Positions 1-8,589 of a stretch of DNA of 64,000 nucleotides are shown piece by piece (within the stretch, counting starts at the first letter, position 1; each line of letters opens with the position of its first letter). Position numbers and translations under genes: made by a program. The stretch covers positions 1-64,000 of the forward strand of contig JAGBTG010000056.1 in assembly GCA_017631435.1 (NCBI GenBank), in the 5' to 3' direction. The DNA is from Bacteroidales bacterium. GTDB lineage: Bacteria > Bacteroidota > Bacteroidia > Bacteroidales > UBA932. The notes under the pieces were generated by a model, which saw only the letters and a program-made list of their open reading frames with translations, ran no database searches and had not been told where the DNA came from.

Positions 1-54
1 AATATGGAAGAAGGACAAATCTCTCCTTGACTTTCTGATGTCTATATAAGTATG

Positions 55-135
55 TTATGTTGGCAAGAATAGCAATAAGTATAAAGTACACAACTACTTA
101 TCTATGATGCCAACATAACTAGCTTGCCAACATAA
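55..135. repeat. Perfect 13-bp inverted repeat just upstream of the IS66 remnant
   Basis: Positions 55-67 are the exact reverse complement of 123-135 (TTATGTTGGCAAG / CTTGCCAACATAA). A third, partial copy in the right-arm orientation lies at 108-118. The right arm abuts the first readable codon of the transposase remnant at 136, so the arms may be old element ends or a deletion junction. Confidence 0.7.
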
Positions 136-339
136 GGAAGAAAGAACTACTTGTTCTGCGGAAATCATGATGCAGCTGTCAGAGCTGCTATTGTCTACTC
201 ACTTTTCAGCAGCTGTAAGGCTCATGATATTGACCTGCGCACATGGCTTGAGGATATATTGAAAAGAATACCCGTAGAAAAGGATATTGACACTCTATTA
301 CCTCATCAATGGCAACCATTAGCTGGAAATAGCCACTAA
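136..339 (+). pseudogene. IS66-family transposase, C-terminal remnant
   Basis: The open frame from 136 reads G-R-K-N-Y-L-F-C-G-N-H-D-A-A and ends with L-L-P-H-Q-W. This is the signature of the last ~65 residues of IS66 TnpC transposases. A stop codon (TAA, 133-135) sits directly in front of the homology, so all catalytic residues are missing and the fragment cannot be functional. No tnpA or tnpB accessory genes are visible. The TTG at 151 is only the first possible start and is probably never used. Confidence 0.8.
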
Positions 340-360
340 TACCAGCAACTTTAAAACTAA

Positions 361-399
361 TAGCCGCTATTACCTACAATTGACTGGTAATAGCGGCTA
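361..399. repeat. 14-bp perfect hairpin downstream of the IS66 remnant
   Basis: TAGCCGCTATTACC (361-374) is perfectly complementary to GGTAATAGCGGCTA (386-399), with an 11-nt loop. No T-run follows, so it is more likely an element end or repeat than a strong terminator. Confidence 0.6.
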
Positions 400-429
400 A
401 TTGCATACTATAGGTTGGTAATGTACTTT

Positions 430-536
430 ATCGGATGCTTACTAACCACCGGGCTGAACTGAATGGGCTGAAGAACCTTTTCTAACGTGCCGTTGTGGCT
501 TATGTATAGCGGGCAGTTGGGGTGTAAGCATCCGAT
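430..536. repeat. 81-bp copy of a lipoprotein gene end, bracketed by 13-bp inverted repeats
   Basis: Positions 443-523 match 7379-7459 at about 78 of 81 bases. The latter is the 3' end of the lipoprotein gene at 7365-7940. The copy lies exactly between ATCGGATGCTTAC (430-442) and its reverse complement (524-536). On the minus strand it still encodes the peptide ending of that lipoprotein, but there is no gene around it. Confidence 0.8.
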
Positions 537-596
537 GAAATACATATTGTAGCAGAGATCTCTCCCTGCTACAATATGTATTTCATCGGACACTTA
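524..596. repeat. Long palindrome, 25-bp perfect arms, extendable to 32 bp
   Basis: Positions 531-555 are the exact reverse complement of 566-590, with a 10-nt loop at 556-565. With two mismatches the arms extend to 524 and 596 and then include a GTAAG-N2-TCCGAT word at both ends. The left arm shares its outer 13 bases with the repeat bracketing the 81-bp duplicate. It looks like a MITE or a folded element end. There is no poly-T tract, so I do not call it a terminator. Confidence 0.75.
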
Positions 597-597
597 C

Positions 598-774
598 GAT
601 ACCCAATACCGTAAGACGTGTGAGATTGTTACATCGTATCCTAATCCTGAAGATATTAATTTTGGCCTATCTACAGCACCCTTAAAAAGGCTGATTAATA
701 TTAAATCGGATTATAATAAAGTTATTGAAGGAAATTTGATTGGGGAAGCTCACAATGGCTTCTGCTGCCATTAG
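598..774 (+). other. Orphan open stretch without a start codon; possible gene debris
   Basis: This frame stays open for about 58 codons and ends at TAG 772-774. It lacks any ATG start or ribosome-binding site and begins inside the palindrome. Its translation is compositionally protein-like (K, N, I and E rich), but I do not recognise the family. The rest of the 775-920 interval shows nothing I can name. Most likely it is a gene remnant left by the rearrangements that built this region. Confidence 0.3.
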
Positions 775-920
775 GGTGGCGTGGCCGGTGCCCCAAGGTT
801 TTTCACGTTCTGGGTTTTGGGTGAAGGTGGCGGCTGCCCATGCCTGCGGTCGGGACTGGGAGGGTGGGTTTCATAGTGGTTGTTTTTGGGGATTTTTACA
901 AATGTAGGGGAATTTTTTTC

Positions 921-928
921 TAATTTTG
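921..928 (+). promoter_or_regulatory. Putative -7 element TAATTTTG
   Basis: It matches the Bacteroidetes TAnnTTTG consensus and lies 60 bp before the ATG at 989. No convincing -33 box is seen at the usual distance. Confidence 0.5.
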
Positions 929-988
929 TGTGGCAGCGCATTGGCTGTTGGCTATTGTATTTGTTTCTTCACCTAATATTTTGCTTAT

Positions 989-3694
989 ATGAAAAAACTG
1001 TTTTCTGTATTGCTTTTTCTGGTAGTTGTAGTTTCGTGCCAGAAGACTGAACTTCTTGATGTTATGCAGGATGTTGTTGATTCCGGGATTTATGCTTCCA
1101 TAGAGACGTTGGAAGCTACGAAGACGTCTATGGATGAGAATTATAATGTGCTGTGGAGTGATGAGGACCAGATTGTGGCATTTATGAAGACAACTCTTGG
1201 CAGTCGATACCAGATTAAGGAACAGTATGTTGGTACAACAACTGGTGCATTCAGCAAAGTTGCAGAGGGAAGCAGTGATGATTTGGAATCGGGACAGGAA
1301 ATTGACCATAATGTTGTCCTTTACCCGTATTCTACTGATGTGTGGTGTATGAAGAATGACAGCTATAGTCCAACCAGATCATATAAGTTGAATGTGGTGC
1401 TTCCGCAGACTCAGCATTATGCGGAGAAGTCGTTTGCAGATGGTGCATTTCCTATGTTGGCGGTGTCTTCTTCCAATCAGCTTACTTTCAGGAATATTTG
1501 CGGAGGTGTGAAGTTGCAGTTCAAGGGTGTGGATAAAATCAAGTCTATTGAACTTGAGGGTTTGGCTGGAGAACTGATCAGTGGTAAGTCTACTGTTGTA
1601 GGTTATGTGGATGGTAGTGCGCCATCTATTACAATGAACAGTTCTAAAGCTGCCAAAACGGTTGTGTTGGATTGTGGTGATGGTGTGCAGTTGGATGAGA
1701 ATGTACCGGTTGTTTTTATTTTGGCTGTTCCGCCTGTGGAGTTTTCACGTGGTATGAAGATAACTGTTACTGATACTGATGGTTTGAGCAGGACTTTGAC
1801 CAATTCATCCCGCAATAAGGTGTCAAGATCCAGCCTTTTGTCATTTCCGGTTATAACTTACAGGCAGGAGGGCGTTTTTGAGTTGCCTGATGGTGCCCTT
1901 ACTTCTTATGAAGTGGTTTCGGATGGTGGAGTTATTGAGATTCCTGTTGTCACTAATCAGGAGTATGAGGTTGTTGTTCCAGAAGGAGCTGGAGGGTGGA
2001 TTGGATTTACAGGTACCAAGGTTATGAAAGAGGAAACAATTGTTTTGGAGATTGCAGCCAACAATACGTCTGAGGCGCGTTATGCGGATGTGATAATTGC
2101 TGATATGGAGGGAGTTACCCTTCAGGTGATAACTATATGCCAGAAGGGTGGCAATATGATGCCTACTAATCCCGACGAATTTGCTCTTGTTGATTTGGGA
2201 TTGAGTGTTAAGTGGGCAAATTATAATATGGGGGCATCTTCTGTTTCAGGGCTTGGAACCAGTTCTACTTGGGGCCATGAGGAAGGTAAGGATGTCTCAT
2301 ATCCTAAGGATATGAATATTTCAGGTTCGGGGGATGATCTTGTAAAGAAAGGGCTTGGAGGCAATTGGAGATTGCCTACGGCATTTGATTTTTTGGAATT
2401 GGAACAGAAGTGTTCGTGGAAATCTGTTACGATTGATGGCGTGTCGGGCAATTTGGTTACCGGGCCTAATGGAAACAGTATTTTCCTTCCAAATGTGGTG
2501 TATTGGACTGGTACTGCAAGGGAGAGGTCTACAGAAGATCATGATTATTTATATGGAATTGTCTGGACTCCAGAAGGAAGTTTGTTGTCTTCCGGCAAGT
2601 TTAACAGACCGGTACAGGGCGCTGTGAGGGTTTATCCTGAGGTAGGAATTACTGCCGGTGAAATTGGGACAAACAGTGCTAAGGTTGTAGTCAAGATTGA
2701 AGGTTATGATAACTTTGGGGTAGATTTGGATGTGAGATTGAAGATATCAGGCAGTAGTTCATACTGGGTAGATGGAATTGTATCAAATGGTGGAGAGTGT
2801 GTTTTTAATGTGACGGGACTTGGTTCTGGCAATAATTATAATATTTATGCCGGATATAATGTGATGGGATGGAATGTGTCATGTGATACCAGATGTAGTA
2901 TGAGTACTTTGCCGGCTGTAGATGGTGCCGGAGTTGAGGCAAGTCCAATTGATTTGGGTTTGAGTGTAAAATGGGCAGAGTGGAATTTGGGCGCGAGTTG
3001 TAGGAATGATAGAGGTGTCAAATTGGTATGGGGTGGAAGATCTGTTGATGATGAATTTGATTATAGTATTGTGAGTATGGATATTACAGGTACCCAATAT
3101 GATCCGGCAACAGCTTTGTGGGGCCCTGAGTGGAGGTTGCCTACAATGGCTGAATGGAATGAACTGGTGGGAAAGAGCTATTCAACGGAGCGGTATGTGA
3201 ATGCAGATGGTGGTGTAGTTTTGCAGAACCGTATATTTTTGCCTCAGGATTTGTATGGAGTTTCAAATTATATGTCGGGAGTATATGGCTATGGGTGTTA
3301 TTTCTTGCTTGATGCGTATGTGTATGCAAGTTCGTTCCTTAGTGGAGGCAGTTCAAAAATGTGTGTGAGACCTGTTTATGATCCGCTGCCGCAGCTGGAT
3401 GGGGTTTCTGTGTCTGGTATAGGAGTGTCCTCGGCTTTTTTGTATTCAGATGTTGTGAGAATAGGTGGTGGGGATGTTGTTGAAAAGGGTTTTGTGTATT
3501 CTACTCAGGAGGATCCTACTTTGGAATCGTCATATGTGGTTGCAAATGATAGGTTTGTGGCGGAGTTGACAGGTTTGCAGGGTGGTACTGAGTATTTTGT
3601 AAGGGCTTATGCCAAGAATGCTTATGGAACATCATATGGAAAGGAGTTTTCATTTACTACAGTGATAGCTTCTGATGGTGTAGTGGAGAATTAG
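989..3694 (+). CDS. Fimbrillin-like lipoprotein with BACON and FISUMP-like repeats
   Basis: The 901-residue product has a lipoprotein signal ending V-V-S-C at Cys17, so it is probably anchored in the outer membrane. Residues ~25-300 resemble Mfa-like/fimbrillin N-terminal beta-sandwich domains. Residues ~300-386 look like a BACON domain. Two copies of a D-L-G-L-S-V-K-W-A motif, at ~402 and ~656, each begin a module of the kind seen in Bacteroidetes surface proteins (FISUMP-like). Residues ~805-895 resemble a fibronectin type III fold ending in Y-F-V-R-A-Y-A-K-N-A-Y-G. It is followed after 8 bp by a paralogue that shares the first ~300 residues, a tandem duplication. The role is probably adhesion or glycan binding; the ligand is unknown. 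Confidence 0.75.
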   Translation: MKKLFSVLLFLVVVVSCQKTELLDVMQDVVDSGIYASIETLEATKTSMDENYNVLWSDEDQIVAFMKTTLGSRYQIKEQYVGTTTGAFSKVAEGSSDDLESGQEIDHNVVLYPYSTDVWCMKNDSYSPTRSYKLNVVLPQTQHYAEKSFADGAFPMLAVSSSNQLTFRNICGGVKLQFKGVDKIKSIELEGLAGELISGKSTVVGYVDGSAPSITMNSSKAAKTVVLDCGDGVQLDENVPVVFILAVPPVEFSRGMKITVTDTDGLSRTLTNSSRNKVSRSSLLSFPVITYRQEGVFELPDGALTSYEVVSDGGVIEIPVVTNQEYEVVVPEGAGGWIGFTGTKVMKEETIVLEIAANNTSEARYADVIIADMEGVTLQVITICQKGGNMMPTNPDEFALVDLGLSVKWANYNMGASSVSGLGTSSTWGHEEGKDVSYPKDMNISGSGDDLVKKGLGGNWRLPTAFDFLELEQKCSWKSVTIDGVSGNLVTGPNGNSIFLPNVVYWTGTARERSTEDHDYLYGIVWTPEGSLLSSGKFNRPVQGAVRVYPEVGITAGEIGTNSAKVVVKIEGYDNFGVDLDVRLKISGSSSYWVDGIVSNGGECVFNVTGLGSGNNYNIYAGYNVMGWNVSCDTRCSMSTLPAVDGAGVEASPIDLGLSVKWAEWNLGASCRNDRGVKLVWGGRSVDDEFDYSIVSMDITGTQYDPATALWGPEWRLPTMAEWNELVGKSYSTERYVNADGGVVLQNRIFLPQDLYGVSNYMSGVYGYGCYFLLDAYVYASSFLSGGSSKMCVRPVYDPLPQLDGVSVSGIGVSSAFLYSDVVRIGGGDVVEKGFVYSTQEDPTLESSYVVANDRFVAELTGLQGGTEYFVRAYAKNAYGTSYGKEFSFTTVIASDGVVEN

Positions 3695-3702
3695 TTGCTT
3701 AT

Positions 3703-5778
3703 ATGAAAAAACTTTTTTCGGTGTTGTTTTTTCTGGCAGTTGTGGTTTAGTGCCAGAAGACTGGACTTCTTGATGTTATGCAGGAGGTTGTTGATTCCGA
3801 CATTTATACATCCATGGAAACATTGGGTGCTACAAGGACATCTTTGGATGAGAATTATAATGTGCTGTGGAGCGCTGGGGACCAGATTGTGGCGTTTATG
3901 AAGACTGCGCACGGAAGCCGGTATGAGATTAAGGGACAGTATGTTGGTACAACAACCGGTGCATTCAGCAAGGTTGCTGAGGGAGGCAGTGATGATTTGG
4001 AGCAGGGGCAGGAGATTGGCCATAATGTTGTCTATTATCCTTACTCGTCGGGAGTATTATGTTCAGAGGGAGATGACAATATGGCGTCAGAATCTTATCA
4101 ACTGAGAGTTGTTCTTCCTCAAGTGCAACATTTTGCGGAGAATTCTTTTGGTGATGGTGTCTTCCCTATGGTTGCGGTTTCTTCTGATAACCATCTTATT
4201 TTCAGGAATATATGCGGAGGTATAAAACTTAGGTTCAAGGGGACAGGTACAATCATGTCAATAAGGCTTGAGGGGGTTGGAGAGGAGCCGATAAGTGGAG
4301 ATGCTACGGTATCATGTTATGTTGATGGCGGGGCTCCTGAGGTAAGGATAGTTGAAGGTGCATCCAAAAGTGTGGTTCTTGATTGTGGTGACGGTATAAG
4401 ACTGAGTGAGGATGAGCCTGCTACATTTATTATAGCGGTTCCTCCAGTTGAGTTCCTGCAGGGGATAAGGATTACGGTTACTGATGCAGATAATAATGGG
4501 AAGACATTTACAAACAGTTCGGCAAACAGGGTGAAGAGATCGTCGCTTCTTTCTTTTCCGGTAATAACTTTCAATAGTGAGGATGTGGAGAAGGATTATT
4601 GGGCTGGCAAGAAAATGGTATGGAATGGCAACAGTATTTCTTATGGTTCCTGGTTGAGTTCTCCTGCTAAAGATGCGTATCCTTATCTGGTTGGAGATGC
4701 ATTAGGGATGGATGTGTATAATTTTGCCATTGGAGGTTCTTATGCTGCAAAACCAAAGGGGGCTTTTGAAACATATTATTGGGATTATGACAAATGGCTT
4801 GAGGATGTTTCTGCCGGGGTGGTTGACAAGACTAAGAAATACCTTGTTAAAGATTATGTTAATGCGGCAAAGCCATGCCGTATCTATTATTATGACGGCA
4901 AATCTTGGAAGGCCAATTCTGAAACTGGGGGATGGGCTATTGTTGAGAGAATGAAGGAGATGGTGGCTTTGCATCCTGATGCTGATCTTATTGGAATTGC
5001 TGTGGGTACAAATGATTTTTATACTGCTGCATGTCCTTTTGGGAGTGTTGGTGGCGTTTCCTCCAAGAGACTGGAGGAGCTCAAACAGAAGTATGAATCC
5101 TATGAATCTGCAAATCTTATTGGATTGGGTAAGTTGCATAGTGGAATGAAACTTCTTGCGGGTGAATATTCTTTGGCTATTGGGGCGGGGTATACTGTCT
5201 GTCATGATATACCTGTTGTCCCGGGCTATGAGTATAGGGTAAAGGGAGGTTACAGGTCTTGGTTCTTGGATGCAGACAAGAAGGCGCTTAGTACAGTTAA
5301 CCTTAAGGACCAGAGTTTCAGGTTTGTTGCGCCTAAGGATGCATGTTATATTTCTATAACATTTTCAGGCAGCATTTCTGATGCATATGTTTATATTTCA
5401 ATTCCTGAGGATGAAACTGATTTGACGCATTCTACGTTTTGTGGGGCAGTACATACAATTTGCAGATATCTGCAGGATAATTACAAGAACAAGGATATTG
5501 TTTTTGTGACTCCAATAGAAAGGTATCAGAACTGGTGCAATTATCAGGGGGCAAAGAATTCGTTGGGCTATACTTTGAAAGATTACTCGGATGCAATTAT
5601 TGAGATATGTTCATATTACTCTATTCCTGTGATTGATTTCTATAAGAATTCCGGTCTGAATCCCCATGTTGACAAGAGCAAATTTGGTGATACGGATGGA
5701 AAGGCTGTTCATCCCAATGAGGAGGGACATAGAATTATGGCTTCTGTTGCGGTTGAATTTTTGCAGGCATGGAAATAG
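3703..5778 (+). pseudogene. Fimbrillin-like/SGNH hydrolase lipoprotein gene with an amber stop in the signal peptide
   Basis: Reading from ATG 3703, codons 1-15 form a lipoprotein signal nearly identical to that of the gene upstream. Codon 16 is TAG (3748-3750) where the paralogue has TCG (Ser16), directly before the lipobox Cys17. The frame is then intact to 5778. The next ATG (3778) would give a 666-residue protein without an export signal. Domains, numbered from 3703: fimbrillin-like to ~300; then an SGNH/GDSL hydrolase with G-N-S-I-S near 305 (nucleophile Ser), G-T-N-D near 435 and V-H-P-N near 668. About 150 residues inserted before the last block look like a beta-rich accessory domain. 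It could be a recent nonsense mutation, a read error, or a phase-variable loss of surface anchoring. Confidence 0.7.
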
Positions 5779-5865
5779 TTTGTGGGGTTAGTGGGAAGAT
5801 TGAACTTTATATCTGGGAGTTTGTTATGTATATGAAATAGTTTTTTTAAGTCAGATTAAGTCGGG

Positions 5866-5902
5866 CACACCCTGCGGTCTCGGGAGGAGGGTGCGGGGTG
5901 TG
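5866..5902. terminator. Bidirectional hairpin between convergent genes
   Basis: CACACCCTGC (5866-5875) pairs with GCGGGGTGTG (5893-5902) with one mismatch. T-rich sequence lies on both sides. It separates the SGNH gene (+) from the Panacea gene (-). The rest of 5779-5911 shows nothing else. Confidence 0.5.
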
Positions 5903-5911
5903 TTGTTTAGG

Positions 5912-6901
5912 TTAGAATGCCCTTAATGTGAATGCGTAGTTGAATGGAATTTTTGAGTGGGTGCTTGCGCATTCAATCCATGCCGGTTCGTTGTGGCTTA
6001 TGCGGGATATTTCAGCGGATGATGTGTCTTTGAACCTTGTGCATATTGTGTGGAGAATCTGTAGTTCTGTTTGGGAAAGTGTTGTGGTGTCTGGCTGTTC
6101 TGTTGTTTTTAATACTATTCCTTCTTTTTCTCCCATTATGCGTTGTTCTTGCTGTATTTCATCAAATTGACTGTATATTCTGTCCCAATGTTCTGGTACA
6201 GGTCCATATTCAAGTGCTTTGTATGTTAAGCCGCTGATAGATATGCCGTATTGTCTGTATGATAGAAAATCTGCATAGAAGAGGATCTTATTCATTTTAG
6301 TTTGGAATGTTTTGCCACATTCGTTGAGGATATACAGGAGTATGTTTTTTGTTTTGTTCAGCGATGTTGCGCCAAAACCGTTGTCAAAGCTTCTGCTGTA
6401 TTTGAAGATCCTTTCTGTTTTGTATTGCTTTAGCAGATGGTTTTCTTGTGTTGACAATAAGGTGTTTATATGATTGCTTATTTTAAGGTAGTCTTTGTAT
6501 TCTATAGTGTTTTTGGCACTCTCCAGTATGTTTTGGAATCCTGCAGGAGTTGATATTGAGCTGATGGTCCTGCCGTTTGAGACACTAGGTACTTCTCCAG
6601 CTTCATATAGACGCCACTGGTTTATTCCAAATCCCAATAGTTTTGACATTTTGGATGCAGATATGCCATAGTTTTTACGGATTTGGATTATTTCATCCGT
6701 AAATGGTATGCCATATTTTGCTCTGTATTGGTTAGTCACTTGTGCAAATGCTGCATTGTCTGTCTCATCTGTTGTGAAATGTTCCCCACTGTCGGCACAT
6801 AGCCAAGAGGCGTGGGTGTAATTGAATTCCTCGCCCCTGAAATTCCATGTGCGTTGCTCGTACACTAGTTTCATTTCTTTTCCTGTAAATGGGCTTTTCA
6901 T
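5912..6901 (-). CDS. Panacea (SocA/DUF4065) antitoxin with MqsA-like HTH N-terminus
   Basis: This 329-residue protein has three parts. Residues 1-60 are arranged like the zinc ribbon of MqsA/YgiT antitoxins, but S-P-F-T-G stands where C-P-x-C-G is expected, so metal binding is probably lost. Residues ~65-105 form an MqsA/XRE-type helix-turn-helix (I-S-A-S-K-M-S-K-L-L-G-F-G-I-N-Q-W). Residues ~175-325 are a Panacea/DUF4065 domain containing N-K-I-L-F-Y-A-D-F and L-E-Y-G-P-V-P. By family knowledge, Panacea domains neutralise varied toxins, and the HTH would autoregulate the operon. It starts 6 nt after the stop of an MqsR-like gene, so the pair is one toxin-first operon. Neutralisation of this toxin is inferred from adjacency. 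Confidence 0.8.
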   Translation of the reverse strand: MKSPFTGKEMKLVYEQRTWNFRGEEFNYTHASWLCADSGEHFTTDETDNAAFAQVTNQYRAKYGIPFTDEIIQIRKNYGISASKMSKLLGFGINQWRLYEAGEVPSVSNGRTISSISTPAGFQNILESAKNTIEYKDYLKISNHINTLLSTQENHLLKQYKTERIFKYSRSFDNGFGATSLNKTKNILLYILNECGKTFQTKMNKILFYADFLSYRQYGISISGLTYKALEYGPVPEHWDRIYSQFDEIQQEQRIMGEKEGIVLKTTEQPDTTTLSQTELQILHTICTRFKDTSSAEISRISHNEPAWIECASTHSKIPFNYAFTLRAF

Positions 6902-6907
6902 ATGAGG

Positions 6908-7261
6908 TTATTTTAAAGGGTATTTTAATGGGTATTCAGCAATATGGAAAGATATACATATTGTTTGACAGTTTGCGGCTCCTAGCATAATCTTGATGTA
7001 GATTTCCCTTCCTTTTACGTCTTTGCCGAATACCCACATTTCACCCAGTTTATTCAATGTGTCTATAACTGGCCCTTCAACGTAGTCTTCGGTTCTCAAA
7101 CTTTCAATCACAACTTTTCTGTATGAAGGTATGATTTCCAACTCCTCGAGAGTTTTCTTGTTCTTTTCACGGTTGTCTAAATAAAGGATGTCATATATCT
7201 TTAGTTTAGAGTGAAATTGTTCCAGGAAACTCTGTACCTGTTCTTTTGTAATCTTTCCCAT
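6908..7261 (-). CDS. MqsR-like toxin, probable mRNA interferase
   Basis: The 117-residue protein has the MqsR/RelE-like order of a helical N-terminus followed by beta strands. Recognisable blocks are D-Y-x-E-G-P near residue 60, G-E-M-W-V-F-G-K near 75, and I-Y-I-K-I then I-C-I-S-F-H at the C-terminus. MqsR toxins cleave mRNA at GCU in E. coli; specificity here is unknown. I chose ATG 7261. A longer reading from TTG 7288 would overlap the -7 box at 7286-7293 and start above the likely transcription start. It is the first gene of the pair with the Panacea protein. Confidence 0.7.
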   Translation of the reverse strand: MGKITKEQVQSFLEQFHSKLKIYDILYLDNREKNKKTLEELEIIPSYRKVVIESLRTEDYVEGPVIDTLNKLGEMWVFGKDVKGREIYIKIMLGAANCQTICISFHIAEYPLKYPLK

Positions 7262-7285
7262 CTTGCACAAATCTTTTTCTTTTTG

Positions 7286-7293
7286 CAAAAGTA
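7286..7293 (-). promoter_or_regulatory. -7 element TACTTTTG for the toxin-antitoxin operon
   Basis: On the minus strand this is a perfect TAnnTTTG, about 25 nt before ATG 7261. An AT-rich tract with TTG around 25 bp further upstream could serve as the -33 region and as an operator for the HTH antitoxin. Confidence 0.6.
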
Positions 7294-7364
7294 GGAATAA
7301 TATTTAATATTATAATAAAATACAACGATAAAGTTGAGAAATAAAGAGTCTTTGCATGTCAGCA

Positions 7365-7940
7365 TCATTCCCACCCAATAACCACCGGGCTGAACTGAAT
7401 GGGCTGCAAAACCTTTTCCAACGTGCCGTTGTGGCTTATGTATAGCGGGCAGTTGGGGTAGAGGGTGATGGTGAGCGGAGTGGTTGTGTTTGCGGTAATG
7501 GTGGCGGAAACTGGGGTGTACATTGGGCCCTGGGCCAGAAGGAACAGGCCGCTTGAGGAGTTGAGGGTGTAGATGCTGCCATAGATTGTGGCGTAGGCGC
7601 CATGTGGGCTGAGAGGATTCTCAGTGGGAAGCCACGGATGCAGGGTTTGAACACATAATTGCAATGGCGGGAATGTTGTGTCTGCCCTATATGCCAGCTG
7701 GGTGGATTGGCTGCATTGTACAGCTACGTTGCAAATCTCAAGGCTGTCTATCAGCAGCAATGTGTTTTCTGCGTTGTTGAGGATGGTTAGGGCAAGCCAT
7801 CCTTCCCCTGTTTCTACAGATCTGGTTTCCATTTCTTCCGCTATGGTACTTGATACGCATGAGGCGGTTATGACAGGTAAAAACAGCATCAGGCAAAGAG
7901 TGTAGGCTAAGTTGCGTTGATGGCTGGTGGTTTTCATGGT
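7365..7940 (-). CDS. Small lipoprotein of unknown function
   Basis: The 191-residue product starts at ATG 7940 with a signal peptide ending T-A-S-C (Cys27), a lipobox. A longer reading frame from 8123 would run through the divergent sigma-factor promoter and is unlikely. The mature part is rich in T, S, L and P, has a run of beta-prone segments, and may be a fimbrillin-like sandwich, but I cannot name a family. Its last ~27 codons (7379-7459) are duplicated at 443-523. It is divergent from the sigma gene at 8020 and could share control with it. Confidence 0.6.
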   Translation of the reverse strand, partial: TMKTTSHQRNLAYTLCLMLFLPVITASCVSSTIAEEMETRSVETGEGWLALTILNNAENTLLLIDSLEICNVAVQCSQSTQLAYRADTTFPPLQLCVQTLHPWLPTENPLSPHGAYATIYGSIYTLNSSSGLFLLAQGPMYTPVSATITANTTTPLTITLYPNCPLYISHNGTLEKVLQPIQFSPVVIGWE

Positions 7941-8005
7941 GTGCAAGGTCTTTGTCTCTAATACAAATACATGTGGTGAAAGTTTATTTTGTGGGGATAT
8001 TTCAC

Positions 8006-8013
8006 TATCTTTG
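8006..8013 (+). promoter_or_regulatory. -7 element TATCTTTG before the sigma factor
   Basis: This perfect TAnnTTTG ends only 6 nt before ATG 8020. If used, the transcript would have almost no leader. Confidence 0.5.
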
Positions 8014-8019
8014 GGAATC

Positions 8020-8589
8020 ATGCAGCTGACACAAATCATAATTGCAAAACTCATTGAGAAGGATGAGACGGTTACAAGGCATTTCTTTTTTGAGAAGTGC
8101 AGGCCTCTTTTTGTGTCAATCATAAATAATGTATTTTCGTATCCTGTTGATTATGATGAGTTTGTGAATGAACTTTATCTTTACATCATGGAGAACGATG
8201 CGGCCCGGTTGAGGCAGTTTGAGGGGCGCAGTTCCATTTACCAGTGGCTGAAGGTGGTGGCAATACGATTTTTTATTGCCAAGAGGAGCAGGATGATAGA
8301 AGATGTTTCAAAGGAGGCTCTTTTAGAGGAGCAGGGGGGAAGGCGTGCTGCAGATGAGGGGCCCGGATGCGATACAAGGATGGATTTGGGCAGACTGCTG
8401 GGCCGGCTTACCAATGCAAGGTACCTGTATGTGATACGGAGGCTGGTGATGCAGGATGCTGAACCTGAAGAGGTTGCAAAGGAGCTTGGGGTTACGGTCC
8501 CCAATCTTTACAATATAAAAAAGAGGGCCATTGCGGCGCTTACCAAGATTGCCCTCAAAGAATTTCCAGAGTATGAAACCGGAATCTGA
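8020..8589 (+). CDS. Sigma-70 family (ECF-like) RNA polymerase sigma factor
   Basis: The 189-residue protein has a sigma region 2-like helical block at ~20-85 (with F-E-G-R-S-S-I-Y-Q-W-L near 75). A region 4 helix-turn-helix sits at ~130-180 (E-E-V-A-K-E-L-G-V-T-V-P-N-L-Y-N-I-K-K-R-A). The track from 7927 includes 31 extra codons that precede the promoter box, so ATG 8020 is preferred. The gene overlaps the next one, whose product begins with an anti-sigma-like segment, suggesting a sigma/anti-sigma pair. Targets are unknown; autoregulation of the RyR cluster is the simplest guess. Confidence 0.8.
   Translation: MQLTQIIIAKLIEKDETVTRHFFFEKCRPLFVSIINNVFSYPVDYDEFVNELYLYIMENDAARLRQFEGRSSIYQWLKVVAIRFFIAKRSRMIEDVSKEALLEEQGGRRAADEGPGCDTRMDLGRLLGRLTNARYLYVIRRLVMQDAEPEEVAKELGVTVPNLYNIKKRAIAALTKIALKEFPEYETGI

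Noticed and set aside
1..930. An intact IS66 element or a prophage
   Set aside because: Only the last ~65 transposase codons remain and no phage genes are present anywhere in the window.
3748..3750. TAG as pyrrolysine or another read-through codon
   Set aside because: No Pyl machinery is seen and the paralogue has plain Ser there; a mutation or read error is simpler.
7941..8123. Extended N-terminus of the lipoprotein at 7365-7940
   Set aside because: It would overlap the divergent sigma-factor promoter and coding start and place the signal peptide internally.
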